Counted from the first letter of the stretch, positions 50,566 to 59,006 are shown. The stretch is DNA of 64,000 nucleotides from JBDSKH01 sp050245915 (GCA_050245915.1 JBFWWZ010000007.1:1-64000); one strand, 5' to 3'. Notes: generated by a model not told the origin, from the sequence alone. Numbers and translations are program-made.

Positions 50566-51218
50566 GAGATGCCTTTCTGGCGTTCGGGGGCGGCGAGGGC
50601 CGCGACGATGCTCGTCAGCGACGCCCGCAGGTGGACGGAGGTGGCGGATGCGGCGAGCGCCTCGTCGCCGTCGCGGATCGCCTCGCAGATGAGGCGGTGC
50701 TCGTCGGCGGCGCGCAGCAGGCGCTGCGGGTTGTCGGCGGCGAAGCGGCGGGCGCGGGCGAGGTGGGTGCGGACGCCGTCGAGGGCGGAGCGGATCGCGG
50801 CGTTGCCGACGGCGGTGTCGATCGCGTCGTCGAACCGGGCGATCACCGCGTAGTAGGCGTCGACGCCGGCGGAGTTCAGGGTGTCGGCGGCGTGGGCGAA
50901 CTCGGCGGCGAGCTCCGCGAACACCGCGGGCTCGCGGCGGCGGGCGGCGAGCCGCGCGGCCTGCACCTCGAGCGCTTCGCGCAGCTCGAACAGCTCGGCG
51001 ACGCTCTCCGCCGACACCTCGGGGACGACACCGGTGCGACCGCGGCTGGTGTCGACGAGTCCCTCGAGCGCGAGCCGGGCGAGGGCGGCGCGCAGCGGGG
51101 TGCGGCTGACGCCGAGTCGCTCGGCCAGGTCGATCTCGCTGAGCGCCGTGCCGGCGGGCAGCTTGCCGCCGACGATCTCGTCGCGGAGCACCCGATAGGC
51201 GCGGTCGCTGGCTCGCAT
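50562..51218 (-). CDS. GntR family regulator of the prp operon
   Basis: A 218-residue FCD-type GntR protein: winged helix with LSEIDLAERLGVSRTPLRAAL (about 26-46), then a helical effector domain (FELREALEVQAARLAARR, ADEHRLICEAIRDGD). It is the first gene of gntR-prpD-prpB-prpC, with a -10 box six bases before its ATG and GTATAC-type half-sites across its promoter. It most likely represses the methylcitrate genes and the divergent dehydrogenase until a pathway intermediate is present. Confidence 0.87.
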   Translation of the reverse strand: MRASDRAYRVLRDEIVGGKLPAGTALSEIDLAERLGVSRTPLRAALARLALEGLVDTSRGRTGVVPEVSAESVAELFELREALEVQAARLAARRREPAVFAELAAEFAHAADTLNSAGVDAYYAVIARFDDAIDTAVGNAAIRSALDGVRTHLARARRFAADNPQRLLRAADEHRLICEAIRDGDEALAASATSVHLRASLTSIVAALAAPERQKGIS

Positions 51219-51230
51219 CCGTCAATTGTA
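51219..51230 (-). promoter_or_regulatory. -10 box of leaderless gntR-prp transcript
   Basis: TACAAT (51230-51225) is six bases from the gntR ATG and lies within the left operator half. Confidence 0.6.
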
Positions 51231-51286
51231 TACAGAACGACCCTTGCGCCGCGCGGTACGGCGAGAATGCCCCTGTTCTGTATTCA
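51226..51286. promoter_or_regulatory. Paired GntR operators between gntR-prp and the SDR gene
   Basis: TGTATACAGAAC (51227-51238) and GTTCTGTATTCA (51275-51286) are inverted copies with one mismatch, 48 bp apart. One overlaps the gntR -10, the other lies just upstream of the SDR -10, so one regulator could control both directions. Confidence 0.65.
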
Positions 51287-51296
51287 GAGGCCGGGT

Positions 51297-51308
51297 TAGG
51301 CTGCCGCC
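51297..51308 (+). promoter_or_regulatory. -10 box of leaderless SDR transcript
   Basis: TAGGCT at 51297-51302 stands six bases from the ATG at 51309. Confidence 0.6.
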
Positions 51309-52070
51309 ATGCACATCGACGCGACGACCGCGCTGGTCACCGGCGCAGCATCCGGACTGGGGGCCGCCACCGCCGCCCTGCTCGCCGAACGGGGCGCCCA
51401 CGTGATCGGCCTCGACCTGGCGGCGGCGATCGACAAGACCGACGGGGCCGACGGCGTGCACCTCGTCGCCGCCGACGTCACGAGCGCTGCCGACGTGCAG
51501 GCGGCGCTCGACGGCATCCCGGCGGACGCTCCCCCGCTGCGCATCGTCATCAACTGCGCGGGCATCGCGCCCGCCCGGCGCATCCTGTCGAGCAAAGGCA
51601 TCCACGAGCTGGAGCTCTTCGAGAAGACGATCGCGGTGAACCTCGTCGGCACCTTCAACGTGCTGCGGCTCGCGGCGGCGGTCATCGCCGAGCAGCCCGC
51701 GGCGGATGATGACGGCCAGCGCGGCGTCATCGTCAACACCGCGTCGGTCGCCGCCTTCGAGGGCCAGATCGGGCAGATCGCCTACTCGGCATCGAAAGGC
51801 GGCGTGGCCGGGATGACGGTGCCGGCCGCACGCGACCTGGCGCGTTCCGGCATCCGGGTCAACACCATCGCGCCCGGCATCGTCGACACCCCGCTGCTCG
51901 CCGCACTCGGGCCGGAGGTGAACGCATCGCTCGCCGCGGGGGTGCCGTTCCCCGCCCGGCTCGCCCGCCCGGACGAATACGCGCAGCTGGTCGCGATGAT
52001 CGTCGAGCACGACTACCTGAACGGCGAGACCATCCGGATGGACGGGGCGCTGCGCATGGCGCCGCAGTAG
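51309..52070 (+). CDS. SDR-family 3-hydroxyacyl-CoA dehydrogenase (HSD17B10-like)
   Basis: A 253-residue short-chain dehydrogenase. NAD-binding motif is ALVTGAASGLGAATA, NCAG is in VINCAGIAPARR, and the catalytic triad is Ser in NTASVAAFEGQIGQ with YSASKGG (Tyr and Lys). The acidic end of strand 2 (GLDLA) favours NAD. AFEGQIGQIAYSASKGGV and VDTPLLAALGPEV match the type II 3-hydroxyacyl-CoA dehydrogenases that act in isoleucine and branched-chain acyl degradation. Divergent from gntR-prp with shared operators, which suggests it supplies propionyl-CoA. Confidence 0.82.
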   Translation: MHIDATTALVTGAASGLGAATAALLAERGAHVIGLDLAAAIDKTDGADGVHLVAADVTSAADVQAALDGIPADAPPLRIVINCAGIAPARRILSSKGIHELELFEKTIAVNLVGTFNVLRLAAAVIAEQPAADDDGQRGVIVNTASVAAFEGQIGQIAYSASKGGVAGMTVPAARDLARSGIRVNTIAPGIVDTPLLAALGPEVNASLAAGVPFPARLARPDEYAQLVAMIVEHDYLNGETIRMDGALRMAPQ

Positions 52071-52081
52071 CGAGTCGGTGG

Positions 52082-52154
52082 AGCCACCTGTGGGAATCGA
52101 ACCCACGACCTATTCATTACGAGTGAATCGCTCTGCCAACTGAGCTAAGGCGGC
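52082..52154 (-). tRNA. tRNA-Thr (anticodon CGU)
   Basis: A 73-base cloverleaf on the minus strand: acceptor GCCGCCT pairs with AGGTGGC (one G-U), D arm TTAGCTCAGTTGGCAGAGC, anticodon stem ATTCA/TGAAT around loop CTCGTAA (anticodon CGT), and T arm with GGTTCGATTCC. Discriminator is U and CCA is not encoded. It decodes ACG. Confidence 0.97.
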
Positions 52155-52159
52155 GGCGT

Positions 52160-52181
52160 GGCCTCGACAGGCGCGACCACC
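52160..52181. repeat. Dispersed 22-bp repeat, copy 5 (beside the tRNA)
   Basis: Reads GGCCTCGACAGGCGCGACC followed by ACC; two differences from the consensus. It is the only copy found between genes, a few bases upstream of the tRNA 5' end. Confidence 0.5.
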
Positions 52182-52198
52182 GCAGAATCATATCCGAC

Positions 52199-52846
52199 TC
52201 AGCGACGCACCGAGGCCGCGATGAGGCCCGGCAACTGGTCCAACGCCTCGTGCAGTCGGTCGATGAGGGTGCCGTGCTCGCCGTTGTCCTCCATCCAGGT
52301 GAGCCAGGCGTGGCGCATGCCGGCGATGGCGGTGAACGAGGTGAGGCGGGCGCGGCGGGTGAGCTCCTGCGGGTCGGAGGCGAGCTGGGGATGCTCGTCG
52401 AGCAGGCGCCGCCGCACCAGATCGGTGACGTCCGCCTCGAACCGGTGGATGCTGGCCCAGCGTTTCGCCGCCAGCTCGGGGCTCGTCTTCATGACGCTGC
52501 GACGCAGCAGCACGAGGTCAGAGTCCTGCAGCGACGCGGTCACGCTCTCGGAGAAGACGTCGGCGAGTGCCGTCAGGATCGGCGAACGGTCGGCGATGAA
52601 CGCGGCCTGTGCCTCGGCGGACGGCAGCTCGGGGCTGTCGCCGACGATCGCCTCCTCCTTGGACGCGAAGTAGTTGAAGAAGGTGCGGGGCGAGATGTCG
52701 GCGATGCGCGCGATCTCGTCGACGGTGGTGCCATCCAGCCCGCGCTCACGCACCATCTCGATGGCCGCGACCTGGATCGCGCGCCGAGTGGCCAAGCGCT
52801 TGCGTTCGCGCAGGCCGGGCGCCTCGTCCACCGCGGGGTCGGTCAT
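52199..52846 (-). CDS. TetR family transcriptional regulator
   Basis: A 215-residue repressor-type protein. The N-terminal helix-turn-helix is TTVDEIARIADISPRTFFNYF preceded by ATRRAIQVAAIEMVRERGLDG; the C-terminal helices are ligand-binding and not recognised. I use the ATG at 52846, which has GAAGG just before it; an upstream ATG at 52879 would place the palindromic operator inside the gene. Overlapping palindromes in its leader point to autoregulation. No neighbour gene is an obvious target; the peptidase gene downstream is not in its transcript's immediate reach but is close (70 bases beyond its own 5' region). Confidence 0.82.
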   Translation of the reverse strand: MTDPAVDEAPGLRERKRLATRRAIQVAAIEMVRERGLDGTTVDEIARIADISPRTFFNYFASKEEAIVGDSPELPSAEAQAAFIADRSPILTALADVFSESVTASLQDSDLVLLRRSVMKTSPELAAKRWASIHRFEADVTDLVRRRLLDEHPQLASDPQELTRRARLTSFTAIAGMRHAWLTWMEDNGEHGTLIDRLHEALDQLPGLIAASVRR

Positions 52847-52856
52847 GCCTTCATTC

Positions 52857-52879
52857 TTGCATAGAGTGCAATTTTGCAC
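52857..52879. promoter_or_regulatory. Overlapping palindromes upstream of tetR gene
   Basis: TTGCA-TAGAG-TGCAA (52857-52871) overlaps GTGCAA-TT-TTGCAC (52866-52879). Both are perfect dyads 11-33 bases before the TetR start, a typical arrangement for an autoregulatory operator bound by two dimers. Confidence 0.55.
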
Positions 52880-52916
52880 CGCCCCGCCCGGGGTGACACG
52901 CCCTGGGAGACGCGCC

Positions 52917-54443
52917 TCAGCAGTCGGGGTCGGTATCCGGAACCGTGCCGTCGATGAAGTACGCGTCGACCGCGTCGTTCACGCAGTCGTTCGACTTGTT
53001 GTACGCGGTGTGACCCTCGCCGGTGTAGGTGATGAGGTGCCCGTTCTCGAGCTCGTCCGCGAGCGCCTGGGCCCACACGTACGGCGTCGCGGGGTCGTTC
53101 GTGGTCCCCACCACCAGGATGTCGGCGGAGCCGGCTGCCGTGATCGGCTCGCGATCGCGGGTGGGCGGGAACGGCCACCCGGCGCAGGTGGTGCCGCCGT
53201 AGGCCATCCACGGACCGAACACCGGCGCCTCGGCCGCGAGCTGCGCCGCCTCGGCGCGCATCGTGGTCACGTCGGCGCCGCCCTGGTAGTCGAGGCAGTT
53301 GATCGACAGGAACGCCTCGGTGGAGTTGCTGGCGAACGTGCCGTCGGCGTTGCGCTCGTTGTAGCTGTCGGCGAGCAGGAACCCGACCCGTGTCTCGCCC
53401 TTCATCACCTCGTCGAACAGCTGGTCGAGGTAGGGCCAGTTGTCCTGGTTGTAGAGCGGCAGGATCGTCGCCGAGAACATGGCGCTGACGCCGAACTGGC
53501 GGCCGTCCTCACCGGGCAGCGGGTCGGCCGAGACCTGCTCGAAGATCTGCGCGATGCGGGTGAGGCCTTGCTCGACCGAGGTGAACGGGCACTCGTCGTG
53601 CGAGACGCAGTCGGCGAGGTACGCGGCGAGCGCGCTGTCGAACCCCTTGGCCTGGGTGAGGGTCACGTCGAAATCCGTGGTGGCGGGATCGATGGCGCCG
53701 TCGAGCACGAGCCGCCCCGTCTTCTGCGGGTAGAGCTCGGCATAGGTGGCACCGAGGAACGTCCCGTACGAGTAGCCGAGGTAGGTGAGCTTCTCGTCGC
53801 CGAGCACTGCGCGCAGCAGGTCCATGTCGCGGGCGGCGCTGACCGTGTCGACGTATTGCAGCACGGGGCCGGTGTACTTCAGGCATTCGGCGCCGAACTG
53901 CGCGTTGGCCGCCTCGACGTTCGCGATCCATTCGTCGCTGCCGACCACGCCCGGGATGATGTCGTAGAGGAAATGGTCGAGGTAGGACGGGTCGTCGTAG
54001 CAGGTGACCGGGGTCGAGCGCCCCACCCCGCGCGGGTCGAACCCGATGATGTCGTAGCTGCGCTGCAGGCGGTCGCTCACCGCGTAGTCGACGCTGTCGA
54101 GGATGAAGTCGTAGCCCGAACCGCCCGGCCCGCCGGGGTTCACCAGCAGCGACCCCAGCTTGGTGCCGGTGGCCGGGTGCCGCACGAGCGCGAGCTCGAT
54201 GCCGGCAGCCGCGGGGTCGTCCCAGTTCATGGGCGCCTCGGCGGTGGTGCACAGCATCCCGTCGCCGCATCGCGACCAGACCAGCGTCTGCGAGTAGAAC
54301 GGCTGCAGCTCTGCCGAGACCTGCTCGCCCGTCGGGGTGGAGGTGGTGCTGGGGCGCGGCGGCAGGAACCACGAGACGCACCCGCTGAGCAGCAGCGCGA
54401 CCCCGGATGCGACGGCGACGACGACGATCAGGCGGCGGCTCAT
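52917..54443 (-). CDS. Exported alpha/beta hydrolase, tripeptidyl aminopeptidase type (lipoprotein)
   Basis: A 508-residue serine hydrolase of the TAP/SlpD group that removes short peptides from protein N-termini outside the cell. Signal peptide with lipobox LLLSGC (Cys about 22). LLVNPGGPGGSGYDF is the oxyanion region, GYSYGTFLGATYAELYP the nucleophile elbow, the acid is in VGTTNDPATPY and the His in GEGHTAYNKS; several Cys pairs suggest disulphides (NDCVNDAV, DTDPDC). The ATG overlaps the holB stop (ATGA), so it is the last gene of topA-tmk-holB. Confidence 0.88.
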   Translation of the reverse strand: MSRRLIVVVAVASGVALLLSGCVSWFLPPRPSTTSTPTGEQVSAELQPFYSQTLVWSRCGDGMLCTTAEAPMNWDDPAAAGIELALVRHPATGTKLGSLLVNPGGPGGSGYDFILDSVDYAVSDRLQRSYDIIGFDPRGVGRSTPVTCYDDPSYLDHFLYDIIPGVVGSDEWIANVEAANAQFGAECLKYTGPVLQYVDTVSAARDMDLLRAVLGDEKLTYLGYSYGTFLGATYAELYPQKTGRLVLDGAIDPATTDFDVTLTQAKGFDSALAAYLADCVSHDECPFTSVEQGLTRIAQIFEQVSADPLPGEDGRQFGVSAMFSATILPLYNQDNWPYLDQLFDEVMKGETRVGFLLADSYNERNADGTFASNSTEAFLSINCLDYQGGADVTTMRAEAAQLAAEAPVFGPWMAYGGTTCAGWPFPPTRDREPITAAGSADILVVGTTNDPATPYVWAQALADELENGHLITYTGEGHTAYNKSNDCVNDAVDAYFIDGTVPDTDPDC

Positions 54444-55573
54444 GCGGCAGAGTCTCTCACGGCGCTGACCAGCATCGCCTCCAGCGCCAGCGCCGGCGCC
54501 ACGTTCCCCTCGATGCGCTCGCGGGCGGTGGCGATCGCCTCCAGGGTCTCGAGTGTGCGGTCGGGAGTGGAGGCGGCGGCGGCCTGCGCGAGCTGCGGGT
54601 AGATCGCCAGATTGACCGGCTCCGTCTGCGCCCCGAGCTGCAGCAGCAGGATGTCGCGGTACAGCGAGAGCAGGTCGACCAGGATGCGGTCGATCCCGTC
54701 GCGCAGGCTGCGGGTGGCGCGGCGCTTCTGATCGTCTTCGAGCGCCTTCAGCTGCGACCGCAGGCCGGGGGGTACGGCTCCGCCCGGTTCGATTCCGAGT
54801 GAGCGGAGCGCGCGGTCGCGCTCTTCCGCGTCGTGCTCCTCGGTGAACGCGCTGGCGTCAGCGGTGGCGACGGCGACCAGCTCGGCGGCGGCGAGCACCG
54901 CGCCGGACACGCTGCGGATCCCAAGTGCCAGCTCGAGCGTGCGCCGGCGCCGTTCGCGGGCTTCGTCGTTGGTGGCGAGCCGGTGCGCCATACCGATGTG
55001 CGACTGGGCTTCGCGGGCGGCACGGGTGGCGTCGGGGAGGCTGACCCCGTCACGGCGCGCGATCAGCTCGGCGACCTCGTCGACGCCCGGGATGCGCAGC
55101 CGCACCGCGCGAACCCGCGACCGGATCGTCGGGATGAGGTCGGCTTCGCTCGGAGCGCACAGGATCCAGACGGTGCGCGGTGGCGGCTCTTCGAGTGCCT
55201 TCAGCAGCACGTTGGAGGTGCGCTCGGTCATGCGGTCGGCATCCTCGATGACCATCACGCGGTACCGGCCGACGGAGGGCGAGTACTGGCTGGCGGCGAC
55301 CAGCTGCCGCACCTCGTCGATGGTGATGGTGACGCGGTCGGTGCTCAGGATGCCGAGGTCGGGGTGGGTGCGCGCCCGCACCTGCGCCTCGGTGGCGGCT
55401 TCGTCGCCGGGCCGGGCGATGAGGGCGGCGGCGAACGCGTAGGCGAGGATCGAGCGGCCCGATCCGGGCGGGCCGGTGATCAACCAGGAGTGGGTCATGC
55501 CGTCGTCGTCGGACGCTGCGGCGCGCATGATGGCGATCGCCTCCGCCTGACCGGTCAGGTCATCCCATGCCAT
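54440..55573 (-). CDS. holB: DNA polymerase III subunit delta'
   Basis: A 377-residue clamp-loader subunit. AAA+ features are WLITGPPGSGRSIL in the P-loop position (Arg replaces the usual Lys), VMVIEDADRMTERTSNVLLKALEEPP and ILCAPSEADLIPTIRSRVRAV. The zinc-finger cysteines usual in this subunit are absent; the corresponding stretch reads ATEAQVRARTHPDL. Loss of ATP binding is normal for delta'. It helps load the beta clamp on primed DNA. Twenty-three bases follow tmk. Confidence 0.9.
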   Translation of the reverse strand: MAWDDLTGQAEAIAIMRAAASDDDGMTHSWLITGPPGSGRSILAYAFAAALIARPGDEAATEAQVRARTHPDLGILSTDRVTITIDEVRQLVAASQYSPSVGRYRVMVIEDADRMTERTSNVLLKALEEPPPRTVWILCAPSEADLIPTIRSRVRAVRLRIPGVDEVAELIARRDGVSLPDATRAAREAQSHIGMAHRLATNDEARERRRRTLELALGIRSVSGAVLAAAELVAVATADASAFTEEHDAEERDRALRSLGIEPGGAVPPGLRSQLKALEDDQKRRATRSLRDGIDRILVDLLSLYRDILLLQLGAQTEPVNLAIYPQLAQAAAASTPDRTLETLEAIATARERIEGNVAPALALEAMLVSAVRDSAA

Positions 55574-55596
55574 GCGCCGTGCCTCCCGGTCAGAAT

Positions 55597-56232
55597 CTAA
55601 CCGAGCAGGGGCGACACCCGGTCGCGGATGCGCTGCGCGAGCTCGTCGACGGGGAGGGTGGCGTCGAGGACGAGGAACCGCTCGGGTTCGGCAGCGGCGA
55701 GGTCGAGGTATGCGGCGCGCACGCGGGCGTGGAAGTCGTCGCCCTCTGCCTCGAGCCGGTCGTATCGGGTGCGCGATTCATCCAGTCGCACCCGGCCGAT
55801 GCTCTCGTCGAGGTCGAGCAGCACGGTGAGGTGCGGCAGCAGGCCCTCGGTGGCCCAGAGCGACAGGTCGCGCACCTCGGTCGGGTCGAGCACGCGGCCG
55901 GCGCCCTGGTAGGCGACGGAGGAGTCGAGGTACCTGTCTTGGATGACGATGTCGCCGCGTTCCAGCGCGGGACGCACGACGGTGGCGATGTTGTGGGCGC
56001 GGTCGGCGGCGTAGAGCAGCGCCTCGGCGCGCGGGGCGATGTGCCCCCGGTGGTGCAGCACGGTCTCCCGTACCTGCAGCCCGACCTCGGTTCCGCCGGG
56101 TTCGCGGCTGTGCACGACGGTGCGACCCTGCGCCGCGAGCCAATCGGTGAGCAGCGCCGACTGCGTCGATTTGCCCGAACCGTCTCCGCCTTCGAAGGTG
56201 AGGAAGAGGCCGGTGCCCGGCTGAGCTGGCAC
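55597..56232 (-). CDS. tmk: Thymidylate kinase
   Basis: A 211-residue enzyme that makes dTDP from dTMP. P-loop is FEGGDGSGKSTQ, the DRX motif is QDRYLDSSVAYQGAGR, and REPGGTEVG binds substrate; the LID region is ESRTRYDRLEAEGDDFHARV. I choose the GTG at 56232, four bases past the topA stop; longer starts run into topA. tmk and holB are often neighbours. Confidence 0.93.
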   Translation of the reverse strand: MPAQPGTGLFLTFEGGDGSGKSTQSALLTDWLAAQGRTVVHSREPGGTEVGLQVRETVLHHRGHIAPRAEALLYAADRAHNIATVVRPALERGDIVIQDRYLDSSVAYQGAGRVLDPTEVRDLSLWATEGLLPHLTVLLDLDESIGRVRLDESRTRYDRLEAEGDDFHARVRAAYLDLAAAEPERFLVLDATLPVDELAQRIRDRVSPLLG

Positions 56233-56236
56233 GGGG

Positions 56237-58984
56237 CTACTTCCGGGCCGGCGCGCGCCGGGCCCGGCTCGCGGGTTTCTTGGCGGGGCCTTTCGCGCGC
56301 TTGTCGGCGAGCAGTTCGACGGCGCGTTCGAAGTCGATGCTCTCGACGTCGTCACCGCGCGGGATGGTCGCGTTGGTGACGCCGTCGGTGACGTACGGCC
56401 CGAACCGGCCGTCGCGCACACGGATCGGCTTGCCGCTCACCGGGTCGTTGTCGAACTCTTTGAGCGCACTCGACGGACGCCGTGCGCCGTACTTCGGCTG
56501 GGCGAACACCTCGAGGGCACCGGGCAGGTCGATGGTGAAGATCTGCTCCTCGGTCTCGAGCGAGCGGCTGTCGGTGCCCTTCTTGATGTACGGGCCGTAG
56601 CGGCCGTTCTGGGCGGTGATGTCTTCGCCGCTCTCCGGGTCCTGACCGACGACCCGCGGCAGGTCGAGCAGGCGGATCGCGGTCTCGAGGTCGACGGTCG
56701 CCGGATCCATGCTCTTGAACAGGGATGCCGTGCGCGGCTTGACCGCGGGCGCCTTCTTGGCCGCCTTCTTCTTCGCGGGCTTCGGCGCCTCGATGAGCTC
56801 ACCGGTGGCGCTGTCGACGGCGACCGGTTCGGTCTCGTCGGCGGCCGGGGCGGCGGGCTCCGGCTCGGGCTCGAGCTCGGTGACGTAGGGGCCGTACCGG
56901 CCGTCCTTGGCGACGACCATCTTGCCGGTGGCGGGGTTGACCCCGAGCTGACGGTCGCCGACCTCGGGGGCGTCGACGAGTTCGCGTGCCCGCTCGGGGG
57001 TGAGCTCGTCGGGGGCCATGCCCTCGGGCACGTTCACGCGCCGCGGGGTGTCGGAGCCCTCGACGGGCACCTCGAGGTACGGGCCGTAGCGACCGATGCG
57101 CAGGGTGATGTCGTCCGCGATCCGGATCGAGTTGATGTCGCGCGCGTCGATGTCGCCGAGGTTGTCGATGACGGTGCGCAGGCCCCGGTGCTTGTCGCCA
57201 CCGAAGTAGAACCCGGTGAGCCATTCCACCCGGTCGGCTTCGCCGTCGGCGATGCGGTCGAGGTCGTCTTCCATCTCGGCCGTGAAGTCGTATTCGACGA
57301 GGTCGGCGAAGTGCTCTTCGAGCAGGCGCACGACGCTGAAGGCGATCCAGTTCGGCACGAGCGCGGTGCCGCGCGGCGTGACGTAGCCGCGGTCGATGAT
57401 GGTGGAGATGATGCTGGCGTAGGTCGAGGGGCGGCCGATGCCGAGCTCTTCCAGTGACTTGACCAGGCTCGCCTCGGTGTAGCGCGGCGGCGGGCTGGTC
57501 TCGTGACCTTTCGCCTCGAGCAGGCCGAGGTCGAGCGTCTGGCCGACGGTGAGCGGCGGAAGCGTCTTCTGGTCGTCGGAGTCCTGCTCGTTGCGCGCCT
57601 CGTCGTGACCCTCTTCATATGCGGCGAGGAACCCGCGGAAGGTGATGACGGTGCCGGAGGCGGTGAACTCGGCGGTCCCGTGGTCAGCGGTCCGGCCTTC
57701 GATCGTGACGGATGCGGTCGATCCGCGCGCGTCGGCCATCTGCGAGGCGACGGTGCGCTTCCAGATGAGGTCGTACAGCTTGAACTCGTTGCCCCGGAGC
57801 ACGTTGCTCAACTCGGAGGGGGTGCGGAAGGTCTCCCCCGACGGGCGGATGGCCTCGTGCGCCTCCTGCGCGTTCTTGGATTTGCCGGTGTAGACGCGCG
57901 GCTTCTCGGGGACGGAGTCGGCGCCGTACAGTTTCGCCGCCTGGCTGCGCGCGGCGCTGATCGCCTGCTGCGACAGCGTCGGCGAGTCGGTGCGCATATA
58001 GGTGATGTAGCCGTTCTCGTAGAGGCCCTGCGCCACGCTCATGGTCTGCCGGGCCGAGAAGCGCAGCTTGCGCGCCGCCTCCTGCTGCAGCGTGGAGGTG
58101 GTGAACGGCGCCGCGGGACGGCGCGTGTACGGCTTCGTCTCGAGGTTGCTGACCGTGAACGAGGTGGTCGGCAGGCGCAGCGCGTCGGCGAGCGCCTCGG
58201 CGGCGGCCTCGTCGAGGGCGACCGCTTCGCCCCCGAGCTGCCCCCGGTCGTTGAAGTCACGGCCGCTGGCGATGCGGCGCCCGTCGATGCGGGCGAGTTT
58301 CGACTCGAACGACGAGCCCGCGGCGCCTGCCTGCGGCATCAGCTCTGCGGTCAGGTCCCAGTAGGCGGCGGCGACGAACGCGAGACGCTCGCGCTCGCGG
58401 TCGACGACGAGCCGGGTGGCCGCGGACTGCACGCGCCCGGCGGAGAGGCCGGGCCCGACCTTGCGCCAGAGCACCGGCGACACCTCGTACCCGTACAGAC
58501 GGTCCAGGATGCGGCGGGTCTCCTGCGCGTCGACGAGGGCGGTGTCGAGTTCGCGCGGGTTGTTGCGGGCGGCTTCGATCGCATCCTTGGTGATCTCGTG
58601 GAACACCATCCGCTTGACGGGCACCTTCGGCTTCAGCACCTCGAGCAGGTGCCAGGCTATCGCCTCGCCTTCGCGGTCTTCATCGGTGGCGAGGTAGAGC
58701 TCGTCGGCGTCTTTGAGGGCTTTCTTGAGATCGGCGACGGTTCTCTTCTTCTCGTCGCTGACGACGTAATAGGGGAGGAAGCCGTTCTCGACATCGATGG
58801 AGAACTTGCCGAGCGAGCCCTTCTTCAGCTCCGGCGGCAGGTTCTTCGGCTCGACGAGGTCGCGGATGTGCCCCACCGAGGCCTGCACCTCGTAACCGTC
58901 GCCGAGGTACTGGGCGATGGTCTTCGCCTTCGCCGGGGACTCGACGATGACGAGTCTGTGTTTGGGTACTGCGCTGTCGGGCAC
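56237..58984 (-). CDS. topA: DNA topoisomerase I
   Basis: A 915-residue type IA topoisomerase that relaxes negative supercoils. TOPRIM domain: RLVIVESPAKAKTIAQYLG and LATDEDREGEAIAWHL. Active-site Tyr is in GYITYMRTDSPTLSQQA. The C-terminus contains four topo C-repeats of the GRYGPYVTE type and ends in a Lys/Arg-rich tail (RAKGPAKKPASRARRAPARK) instead of zinc fingers, as usual in actinobacteria. The GTG at 58984 is preferred because AAGGAG lies five bases before it; an earlier ATG at 59008 lacks a ribosome site. Confidence 0.95.
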   Translation of the reverse strand: MPDSAVPKHRLVIVESPAKAKTIAQYLGDGYEVQASVGHIRDLVEPKNLPPELKKGSLGKFSIDVENGFLPYYVVSDEKKRTVADLKKALKDADELYLATDEDREGEAIAWHLLEVLKPKVPVKRMVFHEITKDAIEAARNNPRELDTALVDAQETRRILDRLYGYEVSPVLWRKVGPGLSAGRVQSAATRLVVDRERERLAFVAAAYWDLTAELMPQAGAAGSSFESKLARIDGRRIASGRDFNDRGQLGGEAVALDEAAAEALADALRLPTTSFTVSNLETKPYTRRPAAPFTTSTLQQEAARKLRFSARQTMSVAQGLYENGYITYMRTDSPTLSQQAISAARSQAAKLYGADSVPEKPRVYTGKSKNAQEAHEAIRPSGETFRTPSELSNVLRGNEFKLYDLIWKRTVASQMADARGSTASVTIEGRTADHGTAEFTASGTVITFRGFLAAYEEGHDEARNEQDSDDQKTLPPLTVGQTLDLGLLEAKGHETSPPPRYTEASLVKSLEELGIGRPSTYASIISTIIDRGYVTPRGTALVPNWIAFSVVRLLEEHFADLVEYDFTAEMEDDLDRIADGEADRVEWLTGFYFGGDKHRGLRTVIDNLGDIDARDINSIRIADDITLRIGRYGPYLEVPVEGSDTPRRVNVPEGMAPDELTPERARELVDAPEVGDRQLGVNPATGKMVVAKDGRYGPYVTELEPEPEPAAPAADETEPVAVDSATGELIEAPKPAKKKAAKKAPAVKPRTASLFKSMDPATVDLETAIRLLDLPRVVGQDPESGEDITAQNGRYGPYIKKGTDSRSLETEEQIFTIDLPGALEVFAQPKYGARRPSSALKEFDNDPVSGKPIRVRDGRFGPYVTDGVTNATIPRGDDVESIDFERAVELLADKRAKGPAKKPASRARRAPARK

Positions 58985-59006
58985 GTCTCTCCTTGATTCC
59001 GGGGCC

